Assembly (NCBI RefSeq): GCF_029338355.1
Contig: NZ_CP119802.1
Span: 930,001-994,000, forward strand
DNA from: Halosegnis marinus
GTDB taxonomy: Archaea > Halobacteriota > Halobacteria > Halobacteriales > Haloarculaceae
Length of the DNA: 64,000 nucleotides
Direction: 5' to 3'
The position numbers and the translations under genes are program-made. The notes under the pieces were generated by a model. That model was not told where the DNA came from. It was given only the letters and a program-made list of their open reading frames with translations, and searched no databases. Below are positions 43,563-52,835 of this stretch, one piece after another; position 1 is the first letter of the stretch, and every line of letters starts with the position of its first letter.

Positions 43563-44321
43563 TCAGTCGGCCGCGGTCGGCCCCCCGGAGCCGACGACGT
43601 ACTCGCGGGTGACGTCCACGAGCGCGCGCCGGTACTCCGACTCGTCGGGGTCGGCGGCCAGCGACCGGAACGTCCGGCGGAAGGTGTCGAGCGACACCGC
43701 CGGCGCGTCGCTGGCGGCCGCCCGCGCGAGGTCGTACAGCCGGTGGTCGTCGGCGATGGCGTCGTGCCGCTCCAACAGCGCGAGCGCGAAGGCAGCGTTG
43801 ACGACCGTTATCTCCGGGTCGGCGGCCTCGCTGGTCCGGGTCCACCCGCCCGGGGCGGCCGCGGGGCGGTCGGCCACCGCGGCGGCGAGCGACGACTCCA
43901 TGAAGGCGACGAGTTTGTCCGCCGGCGCGAGCGCGAGCGTGATGTCGTCGGCGTAGATGTCCTTCATGTGGTTCGCTATCTGATAACAGTGCGCGAGCTT
44001 CCGCCGCTCGACGGAGCGACCCGCGAGCGCGAGGAAGAGCGCCTCCTCCGTCTTCATCGTGTGGGAGGGGTGGGACTCCTCGTGGCGGGCCATGTGGGCG
44101 AACTCGTGGAGCGCGAGTTCCCGGGCCATGGCGCTCGTGGCCGCCTGCGCGCTCATCACGAGCACGTGGTGGTCGTCGTAGTGGCCGGTGAGCGTCCGTT
44201 CGTCCGGGTCCTCGCGGACGTCGACCTCGACCGGGAGCGTCAGTTCCTGTTCGGTCTCGAAGAGGTCCCGGGCCGAGAGAAACGGCTCCGACGGCCCGCT
44301 ACCCTTCACGCGCAAATCCAT
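43563..44321 (-). CDS. DUF5781-like protein with HExxH-related motif
   Basis: A 252-residue soluble haloarchaeal protein. It carries [20 protein letters not shown], which contains H-E-F-A-H, a zinc-metallopeptidase HExxH motif, preceded by [14 protein letters not shown] later block is [20 protein letters not shown]. The family (DUF5781-like) has no proven activity. ATG 44321 (MDLRVKG) is favoured over GTG 44336 because the TATA-like box at 44350-44358 then gives a short leader. Divergent from a J-domain membrane protein. Confidence 0.82.
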   Translation of the reverse strand: MDLRVKGSGPSEPFLSARDLFETEQELTLPVEVDVREDPDERTLTGHYDDHHVLVMSAQAATSAMARELALHEFAHMARHEESHPSHTMKTEEALFLALAGRSVERRKLAHCYQIANHMKDIYADDITLALAPADKLVAFMESSLAAAVADRPAAAPGGWTRTSEAADPEITVVNAAFALALLERHDAIADDHRLYDLARAAASDAPAVSLDTFRRTFRSLAADPDESEYRRALVDVTREYVVGSGGPTAAD

Positions 44322-44406
44322 GCGTACTGTTGACACAGTGTGCCGCCCGCTTGAGCCTTGCGGCGCCGGGAGTTGGATTTACACCGCCCGCGGGCGTACG
44401 TCGGTC

Positions 44407-45015
44407 GTGGACACCGCGTGGCCGCTGTTCGTCGCGGCGTTGGCGCTGGCGGCGCTGGCGACCCTGCTTGCGCTCCTCGGCTTCGGCTCCCCGCCGATGC
44501 TCGTCGGGGCGGTCGTCGCCGCCGCCGGGAGCTACGTCTGTCTCCGCCGGAGCCACCGCGAACTCTCCCGGCGGGCCTACGCCCGCGTCGGCGTGGAGCG
44601 CAACCCCGACGGGACGGTCGGCCGGGAGGGGCGGGCCGCGCGGCGCTCGCGGTCGGCCGACATCGACTACGAGCCGCGCGACTGGGACGACCCGGACGAC
44701 TGGCCGTTCGACGACCCGTTCTGGACCGGCACCGACGAGGAGGACGACCCGCCCGGCCCCGAGGAGGGCCCCGGCGAGTGGTGGGAGCGCCGGACCGGCC
44801 GCACCCCGTCGCGCGACGGCGGCGCACAGGTGGTGGCGCCCCGCGAGCGGGAGGCGTGCGACGTGCTCGGGGTGGACCACGACGCCGACGCCGAGACGGT
44901 GACGGCCGCCTACCGCGAGCGCGTGCTGGAGACGCACCCCGACCACGGCGGCGACGAGGAGTCGTTCAAGCGGGTCCGGTGGGCCTACGAGTATCTCAAG
45001 GAACACCGGGAGTGA
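44407..45015 (+). CDS. membrane-anchored J-domain (DnaJ) protein
   Basis: A 202-residue protein with two N-terminal helices (about residues 3-25 and 27-45), an acidic Asp/Trp/Pro-rich linker and a C-terminal J-domain. The domain begins EREACDVLGVDHDADAETV and holds the HPD tripeptide in LETHPDHGGDEESFK, the Hsp70-stimulating site. It lacks Gly/Phe and zinc-finger regions, so it is a type III J-protein recruiting DnaK to the membrane. GTG 44407 lies 27 nt after TTTACA (44378-44383), so earlier in-frame starts are rejected. Confidence 0.88.
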   Translation: MDTAWPLFVAALALAALATLLALLGFGSPPMLVGAVVAAAGSYVCLRRSHRELSRRAYARVGVERNPDGTVGREGRAARRSRSADIDYEPRDWDDPDDWPFDDPFWTGTDEEDDPPGPEEGPGEWWERRTGRTPSRDGGAQVVAPREREACDVLGVDHDADAETVTAAYRERVLETHPDHGGDEESFKRVRWAYEYLKEHRE

Positions 45016-45128
45016 CCCGCTCCCGGAGGGCAGTTCGCCCGCGTGGGCCGCGTTACCACGGAATCGCGCGGTTTCGGTAGCGGTGAAACACTACCCTTTT
45101 GTCGCTGGTATCGCTACGCTCCTGCATA

Positions 45129-47315
45129 ATGGGCCGACGTAAGAAGATCGTACAGGAGTGTGAGAAGCTGATGGACAAACCGGACCAGATCCGGAACATC
45201 GCCATCGCCGCTCACGTCGACCACGGGAAGACGACGCTGACGGACAACCTCCTCGCGGGTGCGGGCATGATCTCGCAGGACACCGCGGGCCAGCAGCTCG
45301 CGATGGACACGGAGGAGGACGAGCAGGAGCGCGGCATCACCATCGACGCGGCCAACGTCTCGATGACCCACGAGTACGAGGGCACGAACCACCTCGTCAA
45401 CCTCATCGACACGCCGGGCCACGTCGACTTCGGCGGCGACGTGACCCGCGCGATGCGGGCCGTCGACGGCGCGCTCGTCGTCGTGGACGCGGTCGAGGGC
45501 GCGATGCCCCAGACCGAGACGGTGCTGCGCCAGGCGCTCCGCGAGGGCGTCAAGCCGGCGCTGTTCATCAACAAGGTCGACCGCCTCATCTCCGAGCTCC
45601 AGGAGGGGCCCGAGGAGATGCAGGAGCGGCTCCAGAAGGTCATCGGCGACGTCAACGACCTCATCCGCGGGATGACGGACGACATGGACGACGTCGACGA
45701 CTGGACCGTCTCCATCCAGGACGGCACCGTCGGGATGGGCTCGGCGCTGTACAAGTGGGGCATCTCGATGCCCTCCATGCAGCGGACGGGCATGGACTTC
45801 GGCGAGATCATCGACCTCGAACAGAACGACGAGCGCCAGGAGCTCCACGAGCGGACGCCCCTGTCGGACGTCGTGCTCGACATGGTCTGTGAGCACTTCC
45901 CGGACCCGCTCGACGCCCAGCCCCGCCGTATTCCGCGCGTCTGGCGCGGCGACGCGGAGTCCGACCTCGCCATCGACATGCGCGAGGTCGACCCCGAGGG
46001 CGAGGTCGTCCTGATGGTCACCGACATCGGTATCGACCCCCACGCCGGGGAAATCGCCGCCGGGCGTGTGTTCTCCGGCACCATCGAGAAGGGCCAGAAC
46101 CTCTACGTCTCGGGTACCGCGGGCACGAACCGCGTCCAGTCCGTCGGCATCTACATGGGCGGCGAGCGCGAGGAGGTCGACCGCGTGCCGGCCGGCAACA
46201 TCGCGGCCGTCACGGGCCTGAAGGACGCCATCGCCGGCTCCACCGTCTCGTCCGTCGAGATGACCCCGTTCGAGTCCATCGAGCACATCTCCGAGCCGGT
46301 CATCACGAAGTCCGTCGAGGCCCAGAACATGGACGACCTCCCGAAGCTCATCGAGACGCTCCGACAGGTCTCGAAGGAGGACCCCACCATCCGCATCGAG
46401 ATCAACGAGGACACCGGCGAGCACCTCATCTCGGGGCAGGGCGAACTCCACCTGGAGGTCATCACCCAGCGTATCGAGCGTAACCAGGGCATCCCGGTCA
46501 TCACCGGCGAGCCCATCGTCGTCTACCGCGAGTCGCCGACGGCGCAGTCGCGCGAGGTCGAGGGTATCTCGCCGAACCGCCACAACCGCTTCTACATGTC
46601 CGTCGAGCCGCTCTCGGAGGACATCGTCGAGCTGCTGAAGCTCGGCGAGGCGACGATGGACATGCCGGAACTGGAGCGCCGCGAGGCGCTGATGGAGGCC
46701 GGCATGGACAAGGACACGGCTCAGAACGTCGAGCACATCTACGGCTCGAACATCCTCATCGACGACACGAAGGGGATTCAGCACCTCAACGAGACGATGG
46801 AGCTGGTCATCGAGGGGCTCGAGGAGTCGCTCGACGACGGCCCGCTCGCCGCGGAGCCGGTCGAGGGCGCGCTGCTGCGCCTCCACGACGCCCGGCTCCA
46901 CGAGGACGCCATCCACCGCGGCCCGGCGCAGGTCATTCCGGCGACCCGCGACGCGGTCCACACCTCGCTGATGGACGCCGAGATCCGGCTGCTCGAACCC
47001 ATCCAGAACGTCCGCATCGACGTGCCCAACGAACACATGGGCGCGGCGTCGGGCGAGATCCAGGGTCGCCGCGGCCGCGTCGACGACATGTACCAGGAGG
47101 GCGACCTCATGGTCGTGGAGGGCATCGCGCCCGTCGACGAGATGATCGGCTTCTCGTCGGACATCCGCAGCGCGACGGAGGGTCGCGCGTCGTGGAACAC
47201 GGAGAACGCCGGCTTCCGCGTGCTGGCCGACAACCTCCAGCCCGACATCATCCACGAGATCCGCGAGCGCAAGGGTATGAAGACCGAACTGCCCGAGCAG
47301 ATCAACTACCTGTAA
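45129..47315 (+). CDS. fusA: translation elongation factor 2
   Basis: A 728-residue archaeal EF-2 that drives ribosomal translocation. GTPase motifs: AHVDHGKTT (G1), GITID (G2), DTPGH (G3) and NKVD (G4). The diphthamide His lies in the C-terminal [15 protein letters not shown]. Domains II-V are complete. ATG 45129 gives the canonical start [15 protein letters not shown]; a T-rich box at about 45094-45101 precedes it by about 30 nt. The gene is followed by a pyrimidine tract (about 47322-47347) that may help termination. Confidence 0.98.
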   Translation: MGRRKKIVQECEKLMDKPDQIRNIAIAAHVDHGKTTLTDNLLAGAGMISQDTAGQQLAMDTEEDEQERGITIDAANVSMTHEYEGTNHLVNLIDTPGHVDFGGDVTRAMRAVDGALVVVDAVEGAMPQTETVLRQALREGVKPALFINKVDRLISELQEGPEEMQERLQKVIGDVNDLIRGMTDDMDDVDDWTVSIQDGTVGMGSALYKWGISMPSMQRTGMDFGEIIDLEQNDERQELHERTPLSDVVLDMVCEHFPDPLDAQPRRIPRVWRGDAESDLAIDMREVDPEGEVVLMVTDIGIDPHAGEIAAGRVFSGTIEKGQNLYVSGTAGTNRVQSVGIYMGGEREEVDRVPAGNIAAVTGLKDAIAGSTVSSVEMTPFESIEHISEPVITKSVEAQNMDDLPKLIETLRQVSKEDPTIRIEINEDTGEHLISGQGELHLEVITQRIERNQGIPVITGEPIVVYRESPTAQSREVEGISPNRHNRFYMSVEPLSEDIVELLKLGEATMDMPELERREALMEAGMDKDTAQNVEHIYGSNILIDDTKGIQHLNETMELVIEGLEESLDDGPLAAEPVEGALLRLHDARLHEDAIHRGPAQVIPATRDAVHTSLMDAEIRLLEPIQNVRIDVPNEHMGAASGEIQGRRGRVDDMYQEGDLMVVEGIAPVDEMIGFSSDIRSATEGRASWNTENAGFRVLADNLQPDIIHEIRERKGMKTELPEQINYL

Positions 47316-47365
47316 CCCGGCCCGTCTCTCCTCTCTCTCCCGTTCTCCACCCCGCCCAGCCGCGG

Positions 47366-47584
47366 CTACCGGCCCGGCAGTAGCGTGTCGTAGGCGTCGT
47401 CGATGGCCTCGTTCACCTCGTCGCCGTTACCGCCCCACGGGTTCCGCGAGAAGTAGTAGAGGCCGGCGAACAGCACGCCGACGTCGGTGGCGACCGCCGG
47501 CGCGACCGCCGAGAGGCCGAACGCGGTGATGCCGGCGAGGACGCCGGCGGCGAGGATATCGAGCACCTGGTACGCGAAGCTCAT
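47366..47584 (-). CDS. 72-aa small membrane protein
   Basis: Two hydrophobic helices (about residues 6-28, LDILAAGVLAGITAFGLSAV, and 31-47) followed by a polar tail SRNPWGGNGDEVNEAIDDAY. Start ATG 47584; a much longer open frame upstream opposes two real genes and is rejected. No family recognised. It is convergent with EF-2. Confidence 0.65.
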   Translation of the reverse strand: MSFAYQVLDILAAGVLAGITAFGLSAVAPAVATDVGVLFAGLYYFSRNPWGGNGDEVNEAIDDAYDTLLPGR

Positions 47585-47646
47585 ACCCGGCCTCGGGCCG
47601 CGAACGGTTTCGCGGTTACGGCCGCGGAGTTTGTGATGGACGGGAG

Positions 47647-47654
47647 GCTTATGC
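47647..47654 (+). promoter_or_regulatory. TATA box for the ACT/homoserine dehydrogenase operon
   Basis: GCTTATGC is centred about 26 nt before ATG 47677 of a 7-codon ORF, 46 nt before GTG 47697 of the ACT gene, the same geometry as at 25291-25340. Confidence 0.6.
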
Positions 47655-47676
47655 GCGGCGGGGTGTACGACCGGGT

Positions 47677-47700
47677 ATGACCGGGGTGACCGCGTCGTGA
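47677..47700 (+). CDS. leaderless 7-aa mini-ORF coupled to the ACT-domain gene
   Basis: ATG 47677 encodes MTGVTAS and ends TGA 47698-47700, overlapping GTG 47697 as GTGA. Length and spacing equal those of the mini-ORF at 25320. It contains no run of Thr, Ile or Met codons, so a classical attenuator peptide sensing homoserine-derived amino acids is not evident. Confidence 0.4.
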   Translation: MTGVTAS

Positions 47701-48218
47701 GCGACGCCGTACACGCGTACACCGTACGGCTCGAACTCGTGGACGAACCGGGCGAGCTACTGCGCACGCTCGAACCCATCGCGGAGAACGGGGGGAACCT
47801 CCTCTCGATATTCCACGAGCGCGGGAACCTCACACCGCGGGGCCACATCCCCGTGGAGGTGGACGTCGAGGCGACGCCGGAGCGGTTCGAGGCCATCGTC
47901 GAGGCGCTGCGCGACTCGGGCGTCAACGTCGTACAGGCGGGGGAGGAACGGTACAGCGAGGAGGTGACCGTCGTGTTGACGGGCCACCTCGTGGACACGG
48001 ACCTCTCGGACACGCTCCGGCGGGTGCAGGACTGCGGGCGTGCGTCGGTGACGGACGTGTCGCTGTCGGCGCCGGGCGGCACCGAGGACGTGTCGTCGGC
48101 GCGGCTCCGGCTGGCGGCCGAACAGGGCGGGACGACCGAGGCCCTCGACGCGGTGCGCGCCGTCGCCGCGGAGAAGGACCTGCAGGTCATCGCGCCGCTG
48201 GCGGGGGGCGAGGCGTGA
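47697..48218 (+). CDS. ACT-domain amino-acid-binding protein
   Basis: A 173-residue regulatory protein with an N-terminal ACT domain (AYTVRLELVDEPGELLRTLEPIA, then GGNLLSIFHERGN) and a second ACT-like half. ACT domains bind amino acids. It is followed by homoserine dehydrogenase with a 4-base overlap (GTGA). That dehydrogenase lacks its usual C-terminal ACT domain, so this protein is probably its separate allosteric subunit sensing threonine or methionine-family products. Confidence 0.88.
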   Translation: MSDAVHAYTVRLELVDEPGELLRTLEPIAENGGNLLSIFHERGNLTPRGHIPVEVDVEATPERFEAIVEALRDSGVNVVQAGEERYSEEVTVVLTGHLVDTDLSDTLRRVQDCGRASVTDVSLSAPGGTEDVSSARLRLAAEQGGTTEALDAVRAVAAEKDLQVIAPLAGGEA

Positions 48219-49162
48219 GGCTGGCTCTCGCCGGGGCGGGCGCCGTGGGCGCGAGCACGCTCGAACTCGCGGGCGAGTACGGCCACGAGGTCGTCGCTAT
48301 CGCGGACTCGTCGTCCGCCGCGGTCTCGGAGGAAGGGCTCGACCCCGAGACGGTTCTCGACCGGAAACGGGAGACGGGGAGCGTGGGAGAAGCCGACCCC
48401 GAGGCGCTGTTCGCGGCCGACTACGACGCCCTCGTGGAGGCGACGCCGACGACGCTCGGCGACGCCGAACCCGGCTTCTCGCACGTGAAGCGGGCGCTCG
48501 AAGCCGACCGGCACGTCGTGCTGGCGAACAAGGGACCGGTCGCCGAGCGGTACGCCGACGTGCGCGACCTCGAAGCCGGAAGCGACGGCGAGGTACTGTT
48601 CGAGGCGACGGTCGGCGGGGCGATTCCCGCGCTCTCGACCATCACCGACGTGGGGCCGGGGCGGGTGACCGCCGTCCGGGGCGTGCTGAACGGGACGGCG
48701 AACTTCGTGCTGTCGCGGATGGCCGCGGAGGGGCTCGGGTACGAACACGTGCTCGCGGAGGCACAGGACCTCGGCGTCGCGGAGGCGGACCCGAGTTTCG
48801 ACGTGGAGGGAACCGACGCGGCCCTGAAGTGCGTCATCCTCGCGAACGTGCTGTACGACCGCGAGTACACGCTCGCGGACGCCGAAGTGGCGGGTATCGA
48901 GGGAGTTCCGGGGAGCGCGCTCGAACTCGCCGCCGAGGACGGCCGGACGGTGCGGCTCGTCGGCGAGGTGGCCGACGGCGAGGTCCGGGTCGGCCCGCGG
49001 CTCGTCCCCGAGAACGGGACGCTCGCGGTGACGGGCACCCGCAACATCGTCCAGCTCGACACCGAACACGCCGGGCGACTGAACATCTCGGGGCGGGGGG
49101 CCGGCGGCCACGAGACGGCGAGCGCGGTACTCGCCGACGTGGGGCGGCTCGCCAGGCGATGA
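48215..49162 (+). CDS. hom: homoserine dehydrogenase
   Basis: A 315-residue enzyme reducing aspartate semialdehyde to homoserine for Thr and Met synthesis. It has the Rossmann start RLALAGAGAVGASTLELAG, VVLANKGPVAE, FEATVGGAIPALSTI, RGVLNGTANFVLSRM and AEADPSFDVEGTDAALK, all typical of the catalytic domain with its conserved Lys and Glu. The C-terminal ACT domain of bacterial enzymes is missing; an ACT protein is encoded immediately upstream and overlaps by 4 bases. Confidence 0.94.
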   Translation: MRLALAGAGAVGASTLELAGEYGHEVVAIADSSSAAVSEEGLDPETVLDRKRETGSVGEADPEALFAADYDALVEATPTTLGDAEPGFSHVKRALEADRHVVLANKGPVAERYADVRDLEAGSDGEVLFEATVGGAIPALSTITDVGPGRVTAVRGVLNGTANFVLSRMAAEGLGYEHVLAEAQDLGVAEADPSFDVEGTDAALKCVILANVLYDREYTLADAEVAGIEGVPGSALELAAEDGRTVRLVGEVADGEVRVGPRLVPENGTLAVTGTRNIVQLDTEHAGRLNISGRGAGGHETASAVLADVGRLARR

Positions 49163-49228
49163 GCCGGCGCGTGTGACCGGGTGGCAAACCGCCTGAGGCG
49201 GCCGTATTCGGTGGATTCTTTCGAAATC

Positions 49229-49237
49229 GTTTTACGG
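49229..49237 (+). promoter_or_regulatory. TATA box for EF-1alpha
   Basis: GTTTTACGG, preceded by a BRE-like CGAAAT. The start would be near 49259, giving a leader of about 27 nt with a small GCGC-CTTA-GCGC hairpin (49261-49272) before ATG 49286. This is one of the few leadered genes in the window. Confidence 0.5.
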
Positions 49238-49285
49238 GCGAGTATCGAAGAAATCGCACAGCGCCTTAGCGCGTGAGATACACCA

Positions 49286-50551
49286 ATGAGCGACAAACCC
49301 CACCAGAACCTGGCCGTCATCGGCCACGTCGACCACGGGAAGAGTACGATGGTCGGGCGGCTCCTGTTCGAGACAGGGTCCGTACCCGAGCACGTCATCG
49401 AGCAGTACCGCGAGGAGGCCGAGGAGAAGGGCAAGGGCGGCTTCGAGTTCGCCTACGTCATGGACAACCTCGCCGAGGAGCGCGAGCGCGGTGTCACCAT
49501 CGACATCGCCCACCAGGAGTTCGACACCGACGAGTTCTACTTCACCATCGTCGACTGTCCGGGCCACCGTGACTTCGTGAAGAACATGATCACGGGCGCC
49601 TCGCAGGCCGACAACGCGGTGCTCGTCGTGGCGGCGGACGACGGCGTCCAGCCCCAGACCCAGGAGCACGTCTTCCTGGCCCGCACGCTCGGTATCAACG
49701 AGCTCATCGTCGCGGTCAACAAGATGGACCTGGTCGACTACCAGGAGAGCCGCTACAAGGAGACCGTCGAGGAGGTCACGAAGCTCCTCAAGCAGGTCCG
49801 CTTCAACACGGACGACGCGGAGTTCATCCCGACGTCGGCCTTCGAGGGCGACAACGTCTCGGAGTCCTCCGAGAACACGCCGTGGTACGACGGCGAGACC
49901 CTGCTGGAGGCGCTCAACAACCTGCCGGAGCCGCAGCCGCCGACGGACGCGCCGCTGCGCCTCCCCATCCAGGACGTCTACACCATCTCGGGCATCGGGA
50001 CGGTCCCGGTCGGCCGTATCGAGACCGGTACCATGAGCCCGGGCGACAACGTCTCCTTCCAGCCGTCGGACGTCGGCGGCGAGGTGAAGACGGTCGAGAT
50101 GCACCACGAGGAAGTCCCGCAGGCCGGCCCCGGCGACAACGTCGGCTTCAACGTCCGCGGCGTCGGTAAGGACGACATCCGCCGCGGCGACGTCTGCGGC
50201 CCCGCCGACGACCCGCCGTCCGTGGCGGAGACGTTCGAGGCCCAGATCGTCGTCATGCAGCACCCGTCCGTCATCACGGCGGGCTACACGCCGGTCTTCC
50301 ACGCCCACACGGCGCAGGTCGCGTGTACCATCGAGTCCATCGACGCGAAGATCGACCCCTCCTCCGGCGAGATCGCCGAGGAGAACCCGGACTTCATCCA
50401 GTCGGGCGACGCCGCGAAGGTCACGGTGCGCCCGCAGAAGCCGCTCAGCGTCGAGCCGTCCGAGGAAATCCCGGAGCTCGGGAGCTTCGCCGTCCGCGAC
50501 ATGGGTCAGACCATCGCGGCGGGCCGCGTCCTGAGCGTCAACGAGCGATAG
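49286..50551 (+). CDS. tef1a: translation elongation factor 1-alpha
   Basis: A 421-residue GTPase that delivers aminoacyl-tRNA to the ribosome. Motifs: GHVDHGKST (G1), GVTIDIAHQ (G2), [12 protein letters not shown] (G3) and NKMD (G4). Domains II and III are complete ([26 protein letters not shown]-type [15 protein letters not shown]). Archaeal type, not bacterial EF-Tu. The stop TAG is immediately followed by the ATG of S10, the standard haloarchaeal arrangement. Confidence 0.98.
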   Translation: MSDKPHQNLAVIGHVDHGKSTMVGRLLFETGSVPEHVIEQYREEAEEKGKGGFEFAYVMDNLAEERERGVTIDIAHQEFDTDEFYFTIVDCPGHRDFVKNMITGASQADNAVLVVAADDGVQPQTQEHVFLARTLGINELIVAVNKMDLVDYQESRYKETVEEVTKLLKQVRFNTDDAEFIPTSAFEGDNVSESSENTPWYDGETLLEALNNLPEPQPPTDAPLRLPIQDVYTISGIGTVPVGRIETGTMSPGDNVSFQPSDVGGEVKTVEMHHEEVPQAGPGDNVGFNVRGVGKDDIRRGDVCGPADDPPSVAETFEAQIVVMQHPSVITAGYTPVFHAHTAQVACTIESIDAKIDPSSGEIAEENPDFIQSGDAAKVTVRPQKPLSVEPSEEIPELGSFAVRDMGQTIAAGRVLSVNER

Positions 50552-50860
50552 ATGCAGCAGGCACGCGTCCGCCTCGCGGGCACCGCCCCCGAGGACCTCG
50601 ACAGCATCTGCGGCGACGTCCGGGAGATCGCGGACAAGACCGGCGTCCAGCTCTCGGGTCCGGTGCCGCTCCCGACCAAGAAGCTGGAGGTCCCGTCGCG
50701 CAAGTCCCCCGACGGCGAGGGGACGGCGACGTGGGAGCACTGGGAGATGCGCGTCCACAAGCGTCTCATCGACATCGACGCCGACGAACGCGCGCTCCGC
50801 CAGCTAATGCGTATCCAGGTCCCGAACGACGTCTCCATCGAGATCGTCCTCGAGGACTGA
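50552..50860 (+). CDS. rps10: 30S ribosomal protein S10
   Basis: A 102-residue small-subunit protein: [20 protein letters not shown], then [20 protein letters not shown], the long loop that contacts rRNA, and [18 protein letters not shown]. The ATG directly abuts the EF-1alpha stop, so the two are cotranscribed. Full length for archaeal S10. Confidence 0.98.
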   Translation: MQQARVRLAGTAPEDLDSICGDVREIADKTGVQLSGPVPLPTKKLEVPSRKSPDGEGTATWEHWEMRVHKRLIDIDADERALRQLMRIQVPNDVSIEIVLED

Positions 50861-50958
50861 GCGGGCGTCCGCGACGCGGCGCGTGACACTCTCACGCGCT
50901 TTTCGACCGAGGGCGAGAACGTAAGCTACAAACGACCGTCCGGTGTACGGACCACTGC

Positions 50959-51030
50959 GGGCGAGTAGATCAGCGGCAGATCGCTTCCTTCGCAAGGAAG
51001 AGGCCCGGGGTTCAAATCCCCGCTCGTCCA
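50959..51030 (+). tRNA. tRNA-Ala (anticodon CGC)
   Basis: 72 nt. The acceptor GGGCGAG pairs with CTCGTCC, with one G-U pair. The D-arm contains TAGATCAGCGGCAGA, the anticodon arm is CTTCC-TTCGCAA-GGAAG (anticodon CGC, reads GCG), and the T-arm is CCGGGG-TTCAAAT-CCCCG. Discriminator A; no encoded CCA. Confidence 0.97.
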
Positions 51031-51070
51031 TTTCCGACTCTCACCCCGTCGAGCGGCGCGTCCGACGCGG

Positions 51071-51077
51071 TTTTATC
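51071..51077 (+). promoter_or_regulatory. TATA box for the 67-aa membrane protein
   Basis: TTTTATC lies about 28 nt before ATG 51103, indicating a leaderless mRNA separate from the tRNA transcript. Confidence 0.55.
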
Positions 51078-51102
51078 ACGCTGCCGGACACAGAGTACCG
51101 AT

Positions 51103-51306
51103 ATGGACGGGTCGGCGTGGCGGGGGCTGCTCGCGGTTATCGTCGTGGCGGCCGCCTCGTTTATCTTCGGCAGGGTCGTCCGGGCGGGCCTGCTCCTCGC
51201 CGGCTACCGGGGGTACTACGCCGCCGACGTCGGGGGACTCGTCGCGCTGGTCGTCTTCCTGCTCGCGGTCGCGGTCCTGCTGTTCCGCCGGTTCTCGCCC
51301 TTCTGA
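51103..51306 (+). CDS. 67-aa small membrane protein
   Basis: Two hydrophobic segments (about residues 7-27 and 42-60) with an Arg/Tyr loop between (RVVRAGLLLAGYRGYYAADVG) and a basic C-terminus FRRFSPF. A clean promoter stands in front. No family recognised; similar two-helix proteins are common in haloarchaea. Confidence 0.7.
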   Translation: MDGSAWRGLLAVIVVAAASFIFGRVVRAGLLLAGYRGYYAADVGGLVALVVFLLAVAVLLFRRFSPF

Positions 51307-51345
51307 CGCACGGGCTTATCCGTCGCCCGCCCGTACCCGAACGCG

Positions 51346-51789
51346 ATGGAGGTCACCGGCGACTGGACGCGGGCCGAGGCCGAGGCGTTCCTGACGAGCG
51401 AGGCCGGGCGCGTCCCGCTCCGGGTCGCGTGCCGGACGCCCGCCGGGGGGCTGTGGATGCTCTCGTTGTGGTACCGGTGGCGCGACGGGGGACTGGAGTG
51501 TGCGACGAGCGCCCACGCCGACGTGGTGGAGTACCTCGACCACGACGACGGCGTGGCGTTCGAGGCGTCGGTGAACGACCCGCCGTACGTCGGCGTCCGC
51601 GGGAGCGGGCGGGCGAGCGTCTCGCCCGACGGGGACAAACAGCTGTTGCGCGCGCTCCTCGACCGGTACCTCGGCGGCACGGACTCCGGGCTGGCCGAGC
51701 GGCTCCTCCGGCCGGAGCGCGAGGAGGTCCGGGTCCGTATCGACCCGGCGAAGCTGTACACGTGGGACTTCGGCGACCGGATGGACTAG
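51346..51789 (+). CDS. pyridoxamine 5'-phosphate oxidase-family protein
   Basis: A 147-residue split-barrel flavin-binding-type protein: RAEAEAFLTSEAGRVPLRVA, LWMLSLWYRWRDGGLECATS, VVEYLDHDDGVAFEASVND and YVGVRGSGRASVS. Members bind FMN or F420 and reduce or oxidise small molecules; many are uncharacterised. Its stop TAG shares the palindrome CTAG (51786-51789) with the stop of the convergent SRPBCC gene. Confidence 0.82.
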   Translation: MEVTGDWTRAEAEAFLTSEAGRVPLRVACRTPAGGLWMLSLWYRWRDGGLECATSAHADVVEYLDHDDGVAFEASVNDPPYVGVRGSGRASVSPDGDKQLLRALLDRYLGGTDSGLAERLLRPEREEVRVRIDPAKLYTWDFGDRMD

Positions 51790-52292
51790 GCGAGGTCGGG
51801 AACGCGGTGGACCTCGATGTCCACGGGGCGGCGTTCGCCCTCGATGTCGGCGACCATACCGGCGACGACCGTCTCGGACTCGCGGGCGACGACCGGGGCG
51901 AGGCGGTCCACGAGCGCGTCGAGCGGGAGCAGCCGCGTCACCCGCCCGCCGCGCATCGACTCGGGGTCGAACTCGATCCGCAGCCGTAGCTCCGTGGCCT
52001 CGCCGTCCTCCAGCGGGTCGAGGAGCCACGACCCGGTCGCGCGCACCCCGTCGGTGGAGCGCCAGTCGATGCGCTCGTTCTCGACGAGGTCCGTCACCCG
52101 CTGTTCGGCGGTGTAGGAGAGCTTCCACCACGAGACGGTGATGCGGTAGTCGGTCCCGGGCCCGCCGTCGCCGTACTGGCGCACGGCGTCCACATGGTCC
52201 GAGTACACCTCCGTGCCGGAGAAGTCGCGGATGTACGCGAACACCTCGGCCGGCGGCGCGTGCACGACGGTCGAGGCCTCGACGGCGTCCAT
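51786..52292 (-). CDS. SRPBCC-family protein (polyketide cyclase/START-like)
   Basis: A 168-residue helix-grip-fold protein: DAVEASTVVHAPPAEVFAYI, FSGTEVYSDHVDAVRQYG, then WKLSYTAEQRVTDLVENERI and GSWLLDPLEDGEATELRLRI. Such proteins bind hydrophobic ligands in a cavity and may act as cyclases or lipid carriers. ATG 52292 is 26 nt from an ATATTAGG box on this strand. Convergent with the oxidase-like gene, sharing stop bases. Confidence 0.85.
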   Translation of the reverse strand: MDAVEASTVVHAPPAEVFAYIRDFSGTEVYSDHVDAVRQYGDGGPGTDYRITVSWWKLSYTAEQRVTDLVENERIDWRSTDGVRATGSWLLDPLEDGEATELRLRIEFDPESMRGGRVTRLLPLDALVDRLAPVVARESETVVAGMVADIEGERRPVDIEVHRVPDLA

Positions 52293-52370
52293 ACGCGAGG
52301 GAGGGGCGCCGACCTAATATGTTCGGCGTCAGGTTCGTCCTTCGAACGTCCATCCTCTCGTCTGCATCCG

Positions 52371-52835
52371 ATGACCGCAGCGACCCCACGCGCCGCGACC
52401 CTCGCCCGGGAACTCCGCGACCGTCTCGCCGCCGCGCGGCCGATGGCCGCCGGCGGGCTGGCGACCCTGCTCGCGGTGAACCTCGCGGCCGGCGGGAGCG
52501 TCCACGGGGCGATACGCCCCGTCGAGTACGCCCTGCTCGCCGTGTTCCTCGCCGACCTCGGGCTGGACGCGCTCGTGGAGGGGCTCTCCCGCCCGCGGCT
52601 GGCGGAGGCGGCGGTGGTCGTCCCGTACGCGGCGCTGGTCGTCGGGGCGGTCGTCGGCCGGTGGCTCGGCTGCGGGCTCCCGCCCGCCCTTCGTCCCCTC
52701 GCCGGGACGCTGGAGTGGCTCCACGGCGCGACGGCCGTCTGCCGTGAACTGGTCCCCCTGGAGGTCGTCGCCGGCGCGGGCGTCCTCACCGAACTGTCGC
52801 TGTCGGTCGTCGAGGAGGTGGAGTTCGAGGCCTAG
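52371..52835 (+). CDS. unrecognised membrane protein, 154 aa
   Basis: A protein with an amphipathic N-terminus (TAATPRAATLARELRDRLAA), then helices at about residues 25-45, 52-70, 78-100 and a hydrophobic C-terminal stretch ending SVVEEVEFEA. I recognise no family. The start is ATG 52371; upstream in-frame sequence overlaps the divergent gene. Its TAG shares CTAG (52832-52835) with the stop of the convergent ABC permease. Confidence 0.6.
   Translation: MTAATPRAATLARELRDRLAAARPMAAGGLATLLAVNLAAGGSVHGAIRPVEYALLAVFLADLGLDALVEGLSRPRLAEAAVVVPYAALVVGAVVGRWLGCGLPPALRPLAGTLEWLHGATAVCRELVPLEVVAGAGVLTELSLSVVEEVEFEA

Noticed and set aside
47322-47347. Pyrimidine-rich tract after EF-2 as a defined terminator
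   Set aside because: It is CT-rich without a clear T-run or hairpin; plausible but not strong enough for a feature.
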